IMG/VR virus record: IMGVR_UViG_3300046703_000067
Span: 1 to 42,511 of that record
Direction: 5' to 3' (one strand)
DNA length: 42,511 nucleotides
Origin: a virus
The translations under genes and the position numbers were made by a program. Positions 29,344-35,889 of the stretch are shown in pieces; the first letter of the stretch is position 1, and every line of letters begins with the position of its first letter. The notes beneath the pieces were generated by a model, which saw only the letters and a list, made by a program, of their open reading frames with translations, did no database searches and had not been told where the DNA came from.

Positions 29344-30344
29344 CAGGGCGTCAGTCGTTCCCAGGACCACGGCGCAAGCGTCGGGTCGGTCTTGCTGGCG
29401 TAGCCGGTGAACGTCACCACGCTGCCTGCCGGGCCCGTCTCGCCCAGTTCGAACTCCAAGTTACCGTCGCTCAGGGCATTGAAGATCGTGACGACGGACG
29501 GCTCGCCGTCGGGGCCCACTGCCTGGAAGACGAAGTCGTGATGGTCGGCCTCGGCGATGATGCCGATGCGCTGCTGGAGGATGGTGGTGCCCGCGTCCGC
29601 CACCTGAAGGATCGCATCGCCAGAGTCGTGGGCGCGGATCAGCGGGGTCGTGAAAGTGATGCCGGTCCCACCGCTACCGGAGGTTCCGACCGTCTGGATG
29701 ATGGCGAGTTCGGTCTCGCCGCTGTCGCCGATCTTGAGGTACTCGGCCGCGGCGTAGGCCGGGACGAGCACACCTGCGGTCATATCTGTGGTGAAGGTGG
29801 CCGCAGCACCCGCCAGGGTGAGCGACACCTGGAGCGTGGTGGCCGCGAGGTTCGCCGCGATCACGAAGTACGTGGTCCCGACTACGATGCCGGTGCCGCC
29901 CGTGAGGCTCTCGAACTTCACGCGCTGGCCGGCGGTGAAGCCGTGTGCCGTGGCGGTGTCCACGATGTCATCAGCCTCAGCGGAGGTCGCCAGAGCGACG
30001 CCTGGGAACTTGATGACGCTCGCAGCAGCAGCCGCATCGGCAGCGAGGACCTGGGAGTAGCCGTTGGCCGTGGCGGCTGCCGTGCCGACGACTGGGGTGA
30101 TGTTGTGCAGAAGCCACTGCACCTTGGCGAGGGAGAACTCGTTGAGCGTGACAATCCCCGATACAGCCGTCTCGATCACCCGGCTGAACCCTGCGATTGG
30201 CGACGCCGCGCCAAGCGGTCGATGGTCGACCTTGGTTTCCTTGATGGAGATCTTGGCAGCGGCATCCGAACCGCCGAGTTCGACCCCGTTGAACTTCTGG
30301 CTGGTGGGGGGACCGAACAGATAATCGGTCACTGAAATACTCAT
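29343..30344 (-). CDS. Major tail protein with inserted beta modules
   Basis: The ATG at 30344 follows AGGAG by eight bases, giving 333 residues. The start SISVTDYLFGPPTSQKFNGV and the end GPAGSVVTFTGYASKTDPTL look like a tube-forming tail protein. Two insert-like beta modules stand out. One at about 128-182 (TATAHGFTAGQRVKFESLTG, TTYFVIAANLAATTLQV) recalls domains that decorate many structural proteins. One at about 202-253 (YLKIGDSGETELAIIQTVGT to VADAGT) is shared with the connector protein at 32830-33417. Confidence 0.85.
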   Translation of the reverse strand: MSISVTDYLFGPPTSQKFNGVELGGSDAAAKISIKETKVDHRPLGAASPIAGFSRVIETAVSGIVTLNEFSLAKVQWLLHNITPVVGTAAATANGYSQVLAADAAAAASVIKFPGVALATSAEADDIVDTATAHGFTAGQRVKFESLTGGTGIVVGTTYFVIAANLAATTLQVSLTLAGAAATFTTDMTAGVLVPAYAAAEYLKIGDSGETELAIIQTVGTSGSGGTGITFTTPLIRAHDSGDAILQVADAGTTILQQRIGIIAEADHHDFVFQAVGPDGEPSVVTIFNALSDGNLEFELGETGPAGSVVTFTGYASKTDPTLAPWSWERLTP

Positions 30345-30512
30345 GTCGTGCACTCCTGTCGTGATGTGGAGGGGATGAAGGGGCGTGCAGATCTACCCAA
30401 GGGCTGCCTGCCTTCGGGTGTACAATGGTCGAGTCGGCTGTTGTGTAGCCGCTTCCTTATGCCCCTTCGTCGGACACAACCCGGCGAGGGGGCTACCTGT
30501 CTGGAGACGGTT
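30345..30512. promoter_or_regulatory. Divergent region between major tail protein and HNH gene
   Basis: This stretch holds the ribosome site of the leftward major tail gene. On the plus strand it has TACAAT at 30421-30426, a strong -10 match (five of six), about 87 bases before the HNH start. No good -35 was found at the usual distance. GGAG at 30503-30506 is the HNH ribosome site. The HNH gene therefore probably has its own promoter. Confidence 0.45.
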
Positions 30513-31028
30513 GTGAAAGATCCCGCGAAGGCGAGGGCCCGAGCTGCGACCTGGCGCGCCGCGCATCTTGACGAGGTTCGGACGGCCGAGCGAACTCGTG
30601 CCGCTGAACGTCGTCCCATGCATCGCGAGGAAGCGAGGGCCTACGCCCGAGTTTATCGGACGGCGCACCCCGAGAAGGTGAAGGCTGACAATCGAGCCTA
30701 CGCCGACACGCACCGCGAGGAGGCAAAGGCGTACCAGGTGGCCTATCGAGCCGCGCACCGCGACGTAGCCCGTGAGTATTACCGGAAGGCCAAGGCCAAG
30801 CGTCGCGGTGCGCGTTTCTGCGACCATCCGGCTTGTCTGGCCATCGGCGCTGACCGGCTCGCATGGCAATCCAATCCGCACACCTGCTACCTGTGTGGAG
30901 CGACCGTCGACTCCATCGCGTGGATGGATCACGTCGTGCCGATCTCCAAGGGAGGCATTCACTGCGCCGACAATCTCCGGCCAGCGTGCGGGCCGTGCAA
31001 CGTGCGAAAGGGCGCCAAAGTCGCCTAA
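30513..31028 (+). CDS. HNH endonuclease inserted against the late operon
   Basis: The GTG at 30513 follows GGAG by six bases, giving 171 residues. The N-terminal about 105 residues are repeated basic helices with recurring YRxAHR-like units (RVYRTAHPEK, AYADTHREEA, VAYRAAHRDV), which look like DNA-binding repeats. The HNH core is at the end: CYLCGATVDSIAWMDHVVPI with the Asp-His pair, SKGGIHCADNLRPACGPCNV with the Asn, and KGAK. Being on the opposite strand between two structural genes, it is a probable mobile homing insertion. It converges on the gene at 31039-31323 with ten bases between stops. Confidence 0.88.
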   Translation: MKDPAKARARAATWRAAHLDEVRTAERTRAAERRPMHREEARAYARVYRTAHPEKVKADNRAYADTHREEAKAYQVAYRAAHRDVAREYYRKAKAKRRGARFCDHPACLAIGADRLAWQSNPHTCYLCGATVDSIAWMDHVVPISKGGIHCADNLRPACGPCNVRKGAKVA

Positions 31029-31038
31029 CACTGGCTGG

Positions 31039-31323
31039 CTACTCCTGTTCTGCGCTCTCGGCCTCCGGGGCCGTGATGGACTCGATGGCCGGCGCGACTG
31101 CGCCAGCATTGGCTTCCGCGACCTGCTCGCGGGGCGTGTAGTCGGCCGGAACTCGGCGACGGCGAGCTTGGGGGACAATGATCCCCGAAGCCTCGCGTTC
31201 GAGTTCGAGCACGCGCTGGGCAGCAACTTCGGCGGCTTGCCGCTCCGCTTCCTGCGCCGCCTCCCGCATCTTCTGTCGGTCGCCTCGTGTGTTCCACAAC
31301 GAGGGATTTCCGAGGTATGGCAT
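31039..31323 (-). CDS. Late-operon hypothetical protein
   Basis: The ATG at 31323 follows AGGAG. The 94-residue protein has a helical start (PSLWNTRGDRQKMREAAQEA, ERQAAEVAAQRVLELEREAS) and a disordered acidic end (ITAPEAESAEQE). It lies between tail terminator-like and major tail genes. No family was recognised; a tail-assembly role is possible from place alone. Confidence 0.65.
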   Translation of the reverse strand: MPYLGNPSLWNTRGDRQKMREAAQEAERQAAEVAAQRVLELEREASGIIVPQARRRRVPADYTPREQVAEANAGAVAPAIESITAPEAESAEQE

Positions 31324-31332
31324 GGGCTGCTC

Positions 31333-31758
31333 CTAACTGATTGCCGCGAGGGTGGTGGGAAACTTCACGACCAGCTGCCAGAGCGGCTGGCCGGTTCCGG
31401 TCGGGGGGTACGGGTCGTGATCGATCCCAGACGAGATGACTTGGCTGTGCCAGATACCTAGGCCCGATGCGGCCTTGCGGGCCCCGACGTTGCGGAAGAC
31501 CGCCTCGCCCAGCATCCCGAACGTCTCAGCGTCGGCGTAGGTCGTGCCGTAGAACCGGATGTAGAGCGTCACGTCCCGGATCGGCATATGTGAACGGGGC
31601 GGACCGTCGCCCCAGGCCACCACCACGAAGCGCTGGAATGGGCTCTTGGAGTCGCCCGCTGCCGGCTCGTGCGCCCGGATGCGGTTGGCGCACGTCGAGC
31701 CCACGGCTGCTAGCAGTTCCGCGATGGCGGCAGCGATGGGACTGAGGGCCTCGGTCAT
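31333..31758 (-). CDS. Tail terminator-like protein
   Basis: The ATG at 31758 follows a GGAGGG site, giving 141 residues. Its beta-alpha layout (an N-terminal helix, FQRFVVVAWGDGPPRSHMPI, then DVTLYIRFYGTTYADAETFG and a late WQLVVKFPTTL strand) and its place between connector genes and the major tail protein fit the tail-terminator group (HK97 gp10-neighbour/DUF3168-like). These proteins cap the tail tube and join it to the head. Confidence 0.65.
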   Translation of the reverse strand: MTEALSPIAAAIAELLAAVGSTCANRIRAHEPAAGDSKSPFQRFVVVAWGDGPPRSHMPIRDVTLYIRFYGTTYADAETFGMLGEAVFRNVGARKAASGLGIWHSQVISSGIDHDPYPPTGTGQPLWQLVVKFPTTLAAIS

Positions 31759-31789
31759 GCCGCCCTCCGCAAACTGATACGCAGGGGGC

Positions 31790-31827
31790 TTGCAATGCTC
31801 GCGCCGTGGTGATACGGTACGCGTACC
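31790..31827 (+). promoter_or_regulatory. Promoter and palindromic operator for the rightward HTH unit
   Basis: TTGCAA at 31790-31795 and TACGGT at 31813-31818 are 17 bases apart, a plausible sigma70-like pair. Overlapping the -10 box and the likely start point, GGTACGCGTACC at 31816-31827 is a perfect 12-bp palindrome. A dimeric repressor bound here would block transcription. The HTH protein encoded downstream is the natural candidate. An AAGGAG ribosome site and ATG follow at 31848. Confidence 0.5.
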
Positions 31828-31847
31828 AACCCACGAAGGAGAGCACC

Positions 31848-32108
31848 ATGCTTGAAGTAGTCCGGCAGCACCTCCCGACCCTCGAAGACATGATCAGCGA
31901 GCCGATCGGGATTGACGCGGCCCGCGACATAGTCCAGACCGCTCAGGACATCATCGACCGAATGGACGGCCGGAGAATGACCGAGAGCGAGCGTCGCGCC
32001 ACCCTGGCCGATGCTTTCGACCTCGCGTACTACATCGTCGGAAACCGCTCGCTCCCGGATGCCGGCGCTATCGAGTACCGGGCGCGCGTGATCGCGGGCG
32101 TGGCATAG
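31848..32108 (+). CDS. Small hypothetical protein of the rightward HTH unit
   Basis: The ATG at 31848 follows an AAGGAGAG site, giving 86 residues, mostly helices (MLEVVRQHLPTLEDMISEPI, AARDIVQTAQDIIDRMDG, TLADAFDLAYYIVGN). It ends at TAG directly followed by the start of the HTH gene, so the two form an operon. No family was recognised. As a partner of a small DNA-binding protein it could be an effector or a co-regulator. Confidence 0.7.
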   Translation: MLEVVRQHLPTLEDMISEPIGIDAARDIVQTAQDIIDRMDGRRMTESERRATLADAFDLAYYIVGNRSLPDAGAIEYRARVIAGVA

Positions 32109-32303
32109 ATGGTCGACCTCGTTGGCCTCACCGAACTCGCGCAGCGAGCCGGAACCAGCCCCGGATACATTCGCGTCCTGCGTCGGCGTCACGCCGATTT
32201 CCCGGCTCCGATTGTCGAGCTGGCGATGGGGCCGGTGTGGGATTACGCCACCGTCGAGGCGTGGCTCACGCAGAGGCGACCGAACGGCAGACCGCGCGGC
32301 TAG
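32109..32303 (+). CDS. MerR/AlpA-like helix-turn-helix protein
   Basis: The 64-residue protein is a single small DNA-binding domain: LTELAQRAGTSPGYIRVLRR is the helix-turn-helix, DFPAPIVELAMGPVWDY is the wing, and ATVEAWLTQRRPN is the last helix. This is the excisionase/AlpA/MerR-type fold used by phage regulators. With the palindrome before its operon it may regulate itself. Without an integrase in the genome an excisionase role is unlikely. Confidence 0.8.
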   Translation: MVDLVGLTELAQRAGTSPGYIRVLRRRHADFPAPIVELAMGPVWDYATVEAWLTQRRPNGRPRG

Positions 32304-32305
32304 GG

Positions 32306-32833
32306 TCATTTCGGCACCGCGGCGATACGCTTGGAGATCGATGGCAATATGCACTTGGCCGCGTCCTGAATGTGCCTGTTGAAGGCTGGCAATAGAAATG
32401 GCCGGGCCGGTTCACGGATGGTCCCGAGTTCCTTGAAGTGCGCGATTGGCGAGTCGAACATGACGAACCCCACGACCTGATCCGCGGGGGTCTTTGCGCC
32501 CTTCGGCTTGTTGCCGGCCGCCGTTCGGTCGCCGGTCCCGGAGACGAGCTTGCCCATCGCATAGACCGCCACCCGTGCCGTGTCCGCCATCATCGGCACG
32601 CCACGCTTGGCGCGCAGCGCGGCGGCCTCCTCCGGGAACAGTTCGGCGCGTGCGGCCACAGAGGCGTCGTCTCGGATGGTCGCGCAGAGTTCAATCACGC
32701 CATCGGCGACCCCGGCGTACAGCGCATCGACGGCAGCTTTGTTGTAGACGATCTTCGTCTCGCGTCGTGTGACCGTGCGGAACGTAGTCCCCGGTCCCGC
32801 GATGACCTCGCCGAATGCGGACTTAGCCATCAC
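32306..32833 (-). CDS. HK97 gp10-like neck protein
   Basis: The 175-residue protein (GTG at 32833 or ATG at 32830) has a helical N-terminal half and the typical family end: VVGFVMFDSPIAHFKELGTI followed by REPARPFLLPAFNRHIQDA. This E-x-G...RPFLxPA block marks gp10-type head-tail joining proteins. The start overlaps the upstream connector gene. The stop is two bases from the stop of the rightward HTH gene. Confidence 0.8.
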   Translation of the reverse strand: MMAKSAFGEVIAGPGTTFRTVTRRETKIVYNKAAVDALYAGVADGVIELCATIRDDASVAARAELFPEEAAALRAKRGVPMMADTARVAVYAMGKLVSGTGDRTAAGNKPKGAKTPADQVVGFVMFDSPIAHFKELGTIREPARPFLLPAFNRHIQDAAKCILPSISKRIAAVPK

Positions 32834-33417
32834 GCCACCTTCGTCAAAGCGAGTTCGAGGTGATGACCCGCACCAGCGCCGTCAAAGATGCCCGTGATGT
32901 CGTACCGCACGCCGGCCATCTCAATCCAGTCGCCTGTAGCCAGCCCGGCCAGCGGCCAGATGTAGCCTCGGTGGGTGGAGACGACCGCCCCGCCCTGGCT
33001 GAACAGCGGTACCTCGCGCGCCGTCAGCGGCCGGATGCGCCCATCGACCGTGGCGACCGTCACAGGGGCGACGATGGGGTTGTATGAGTCGTCCAGCTGC
33101 GCCGTGCCCGCGCCGTCAACCTCGCGCACCTGGTCCCCGGAGTCGTGTGGCAGCACGAGCGGCGTGACGAGCGGTACGGTGAGCCCGCTGACGTAGGTGG
33201 CGATCTGCGCGATCTCCGTCTCGCCAACATCGCCGAACCGCAGGTAGCGGCCCGTGGCCACGTGCGTGGCGGCCGCCACGGCGACAGAGAGCGCACCCGG
33301 CGCAGTGTCCGCGGTAAGCGTCGTATTCGTGCCACCGACCGTCTCAGCGGCGCTGGAGAGGACAGGCGCCAGCCGCTTGATCGTCAACGTCTGGTTCAAC
33401 AGGTCGTCAAAGCTCAT
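32830..33417 (-). CDS. Head-tail connector (stopper-like) with inserted beta module
   Basis: The ATG at 33417 follows GGGAG, giving 195 residues. The start (MSFDDLLNQTLTIKRLAPVL) and the end (AGLATGDWIEMAGVRYDITG) fit small head-closure proteins, which have a beta-barrel. An extra module at about 58-105 (YLRFGDVGETEIAQIATYV to DGAGT) matches one in the major tail protein of this phage. This makes the protein larger than usual (about 110 residues). It closes the head after packaging. Confidence 0.72.
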   Translation of the reverse strand: MSFDDLLNQTLTIKRLAPVLSSAAETVGGTNTTLTADTAPGALSVAVAAATHVATGRYLRFGDVGETEIAQIATYVSGLTVPLVTPLVLPHDSGDQVREVDGAGTAQLDDSYNPIVAPVTVATVDGRIRPLTAREVPLFSQGGAVVSTHRGYIWPLAGLATGDWIEMAGVRYDITGIFDGAGAGHHLELALTKVA

Positions 33418-33419
33418 GC

Positions 33420-33447
33420 TTGACTCCCGGCCGGGAAGCGGTAGGAT
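33420..33447 (+). promoter_or_regulatory. Promoter of the rightward accessory gene pair
   Basis: TTGACT at 33420-33425 (five of six) and TAGGAT at 33442-33447 (four of six) are 16 bases apart. Transcription would start about 33455 and run through a structured leader into the gene at 33570. The same stretch includes the ribosome site of the leftward connector gene, so the two transcripts are divergent but overlap. Confidence 0.5.
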
Positions 33448-33454
33448 GTAAGCA

Positions 33455-33569
33455 GGCAGTTTGGTTGCCGGTTTTTCATGCCCCGCTGGCAGACCAAACC
33501 TGCTGGCGGGGCTTTCCCGTTTCTAGGCCAGGCATACGGGGCACCAATAGCGCGGAGGTTTGGTCTCCA
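33455..33569 (+). ncRNA. Structured leader RNA with mutually exclusive pairings
   Basis: Three elements can pair in different ways. A (33459-33469, GTTTGGTTGCC) can pair with B (33488-33499, GGCAGACCAAAC) with one bulge. B lies in the loop side of a strong hairpin: GCCCCGC (33479-33485) pairs with GCGGGGC (33506-33512), with inner GCAG/CTGC, and TTTCCCGTTT follows, like an intrinsic terminator. C (33556-33566, AGGTTTGGTCT) is an exact complement of 33491-33501 and contains the ribosome site. C also forms its own small hairpin, GGAG-GTTTGGT-CTCC, whose loop is the exact complement of the B loop ACCAAAC. Attenuation or kissing-loop control of the next gene is plausible. Confidence 0.6.
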
Positions 33570-34214
33570 ATGGCTCCTAGATCCGCTCCTACCGGCATCG
33601 TGGGCATCTCGCCCGCGAACTTCCAGGTAGCTCAGTTCACCCTGCGAGGCGAGACGCCCTACATGCAGGCCCGGTTCACCGCGAAGGCGATGCAGGCGAT
33701 GCGATCCAAGCAAGCCGCCGGCTCGGTCGCCAAGAAGGGCGTCAAGCGCGAGGCCCGCGACTTCGACCGCGACTTCGTAGAAGCGCTGCACCGCTCGGAG
33801 GCCGGTTGGGTCGGCGTCCCGGCCAGTTGCATCCGCAATGCGTGCATCGACGCCTGCCGCATGGTCGGGTTCGAGATGACCCGCGCCAAGATGAGCGTTT
33901 TCGTCCTGAATGATGGCCTCGATGCCATCGACGGAACCCCTCTCGTCAAGCTCGACGCTCCCGAACCGGAGCGGAGCGAGATGATCGTCCGCAATGCCAC
34001 GGGCGTGGCCGACATTCGTGTCCGGCCGCTGTGGCGTCAGTGGGGCCTCACCGTCAAGATCCGCTTTGACGCGGACCAGTTCACCCTCACAGACGTGGCT
34101 AACCTGCTCGAACGGGCTGGCCAGCAGGTCGGAATCGGCGAGGGTCGGCCGTTCTCCAAGCGGAGCAACGGAATGGACTTCGGCCGCTTCACGATCACAG
34201 CGAAGGAAGGCTGA
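33570..34214 (+). CDS. Conserved phage protein of unknown function, RAMP/Cas7-like pattern
   Basis: The ATG at 33570 lies after the structured leader and gives 214 residues. I recognise the family as a recurring phage hypothetical but know no function. The layout FQVAQFTLRGETPYMQARFT near the N-terminus, GWVGVPASCIRNACIDACRM in the middle, and VGIGEGRPFSKRSNGMDFGR near the end recalls RAMP/Cas7 RNA-binding folds: a first strand ending in TP, the IPGSSLRGAxR-like helix, and a glycine-rich loop with a G-x-GR turn before the last strand. This is a pattern match by eye, not a proven homology. The gene is on the opposite strand to the late operon and pairs with 34218-34739. Confidence 0.7.
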   Translation: MAPRSAPTGIVGISPANFQVAQFTLRGETPYMQARFTAKAMQAMRSKQAAGSVAKKGVKREARDFDRDFVEALHRSEAGWVGVPASCIRNACIDACRMVGFEMTRAKMSVFVLNDGLDAIDGTPLVKLDAPEPERSEMIVRNATGVADIRVRPLWRQWGLTVKIRFDADQFTLTDVANLLERAGQQVGIGEGRPFSKRSNGMDFGRFTITAKEG

Positions 34215-34217
34215 GCA

Positions 34218-34739
34218 ATGGCCAAGACCAAGGCCGTGTTCAAGTACCGGAAGGGCGCCCGCGTTGCGGGCGTCCCTGCCCCGGTCGCCGGAGCCGAATT
34301 GCTCCGTATCCAACGCGAGGCCGGCGCTCTCCGGCCCGAAGATGTGGTCGCGTCGGCCGAGCCCGAAGACGCCCCGTTGCATCCCGCTTTCGAGTGGGAC
34401 GATACCGCGGCAGGCGTCGAGCATCGGCTCTGGCAGGCGCGGCAACTGATCCGCGCTCTCGTCATTGACGACGGCAGGAACCAGTCTCAGGTCTACGTCC
34501 ACGTGCCCATGATCTCGGGCGGCGACTACCAGCCGCTGGCGGTCGTGGTCGCCAACCCTGACCGCTACGCCCTGGCTCTCGCCGAGCTGGAGCGGAAGAT
34601 CGAAGGCATCCAGCGGACCATTGACGAGTTGCGCCAGCTCGCCTCTCAGAGCAACGACGCGGACGCGCTCGCTCGCATCTCGGTCGCCATTGCGGCGTTC
34701 CGGGCTGCGGGTGAAGCCGTCCACGCTCTCGCGCACTGA
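34218..34739 (+). CDS. Conserved phage protein, partner of the RAMP-like gene
   Basis: The 173-residue protein starts three bases after the previous stop. It begins basic (MAKTKAVFKYRKGARVAGVP). The signature HPAFEWDDTAAGVEHRLWQARQLIRALVI lies at about 55-83, a block I recall from many phage hypotheticals that occur with the upstream gene. A beta segment (SQVYVHVPMISGGDYQPLAV) and a coiled coil (ELERKIEGIQRTIDELRQLA) follow. Function is unknown. The steady pairing of the two genes suggests that they act together. Confidence 0.75.
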   Translation: MAKTKAVFKYRKGARVAGVPAPVAGAELLRIQREAGALRPEDVVASAEPEDAPLHPAFEWDDTAAGVEHRLWQARQLIRALVIDDGRNQSQVYVHVPMISGGDYQPLAVVVANPDRYALALAELERKIEGIQRTIDELRQLASQSNDADALARISVAIAAFRAAGEAVHALAH

Positions 34740-34972
34740 CCGTTCGGACAAGGCACGGCAGGCTGGGCGCGCCATGGCTGGGCGCGGCCGGGACCGGACT
34801 GGCGGGGTCAGGCACGGCAGGCGTGGCACGACGTGGCCCGGCGGGGCGAGGCGAGGGCCGGCAGGCGAGGATGGGCCTGACAGGGTGCGACTGGGCAAGG
34901 CGGGGCACGGCTGGGCAGGCGTGGCACGACGTGGCCCGGCACGGCGCGGCGGGGCACGGCGCGGCGCGACCA
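34740..34972 (+). repeat. G-rich, strand-biased repeat region after the gene pair
   Basis: This non-coding stretch is made of short G-rich units. GGCACGG occurs five times (34752, 34811, 34904, 34938, 34953) with many TGGGC and GGCAGG variants between. A perfect 27-bp direct repeat lies at 34816-34842 and 34914-34940. T is scarce and the plus strand carries most of the G. As RNA it would be very G-rich and could form G-quadruplex-like structure or bind proteins. Similar stretches follow this gene pair in other phages as far as I recall, but that must be checked. Confidence 0.7.
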
Positions 34973-34984
34973 TCATGGTCGCGC
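34964..34984. terminator. Perfect hairpin at the convergent gene junction
   Basis: GCGCGACCA (34964-34972) pairs perfectly with TGGTCGCGC (34976-34984) around the three-base loop TCA. The loop is the stop codon of the leftward connector gene (34973-34975). The hairpin sits between convergent transcripts and is symmetric, so it could end or stabilise both. It lacks a T tract. Confidence 0.55.
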
Positions 34985-35551
34985 CTCCGCCGTCGAGCGC
35001 AGACTCAGGCTATATGCCTGCCGCCTGAGCAAGATGCTGCGGACTACGCCCGCGCGGCTGATACGGCCAGCAGATGCGCCCCTTGAATACTGATAATCGC
35101 CGATCGTCTCGCTGTCGAAACCCGTCTCGGTGGTCGTCAGTCGGACCAGGTCGATAACGCCCTTCGTGACAGCCGCCCCGTCGCTCGGCGTCCAGCAGAC
35201 CGTGACAGCGCCCTGCCAGGACGGGTACCACGTCTCCGGCGGCGGGTAGGGCCAGGGGTAGACGCCGACCACGCGCCGCAGACAGCCGGTCGACGGCGTG
35301 AAGATCAGATCGGCCGCCGCGACAGCCACTCCGTTATCCGTGACGCTGACGGAGTCCGTGAGGCGCGAGAGGTAGAGCGGCGTGTTCGTGACGCCCGGTT
35401 GGAACGTGTCGGTCCGCTCGCCGGTGAGAACGCCGACCTTGGTGGCCAGCCAGTCCTCTTCGCGGTCGATTACGTCCTGAAGATCGGCGTCGCTGAGGCG
35501 CGAGCGCACGAGCGCCTTGACCTCAGCGATCGTCACGAACGAAGTGGTCAC
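34973..35551 (-). CDS. Head-tail connector/adaptor protein (gp6-like)
   Basis: The 192-residue protein has the family start VTIAEVKALVRSRLSDADLQ with DVIDREEDWLATKVGVL, a helical bundle typical of the HK97 gp6/SPP1 gp15-type adaptors. A beta insert follows (TPLYLSRLTDSVSVTDNGVA, WQGAVTVCWTPSDGAAVTKG) and then a last helical part with IGDYQYSRG. It binds below the portal. The start overlaps the upstream stop (ATGA). Confidence 0.8.
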   Translation of the reverse strand: MTTSFVTIAEVKALVRSRLSDADLQDVIDREEDWLATKVGVLTGERTDTFQPGVTNTPLYLSRLTDSVSVTDNGVAVAAADLIFTPSTGCLRRVVGVYPWPYPPPETWYPSWQGAVTVCWTPSDGAAVTKGVIDLVRLTTTETGFDSETIGDYQYSRGASAGRISRAGVVRSILLRRQAYSLSLRSTAEARP

Positions 35552-35886
35552 TTCCGCCCGGTCCTACGGGTAGCACGCCTCTGCGTGGCCCTGACGGGCT
35601 TGGGGGCGGCCGGAATGGCGGCCGGTGGGCCGGGTGCGAAGGGCGAATCCGCCACCGCGAAGCTGCCATCCTCAAGGGCGGCGCCGAGAGATGCCCGAAG
35701 GCCGGTGATCTTCTCCGGTTCGGTCGGAGACTCGAGCACGTCCGCGCCGTCCGGCAGGATGCCGTAACCCGCCTTGCGGAAGTACGCAAGCGCGGCCGGG
35801 CGGTCGGTCTGGCCGACGCCCGCAGTGAAGCGGACGCCGGCCGAGATGCCGTTGTGCTGCTTGTTGGGAGAGAGGATCGTGGCCAT
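35548..35886 (-). CDS. Conserved head-region hypothetical protein
   Basis: The 112-residue protein starts MATILSPNKQHNGISAGVRF with TAGVGQTDRPAALAYFRKAG, a pattern I have seen in other phages right after capsid genes. The C-terminal half is disordered and ends very basic (RATQRRATRRTGRK). It may be a minor head protein. The next gene starts by ATGA overlap. Confidence 0.7.
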   Translation of the reverse strand: MATILSPNKQHNGISAGVRFTAGVGQTDRPAALAYFRKAGYGILPDGADVLESPTEPEKITGLRASLGAALEDGSFAVADSPFAPGPPAAIPAAPKPVRATQRRATRRTGRK

Positions 35887-35889
35887 GTC

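Noticed and set aside
33414-34976. Minus-strand frame of 520 codons opposite the rightward gene pair
   Set aside because: Pro/Arg-rich start from the G-rich repeat and no protein-like features. The plus strand has two well-formed genes with good starts.
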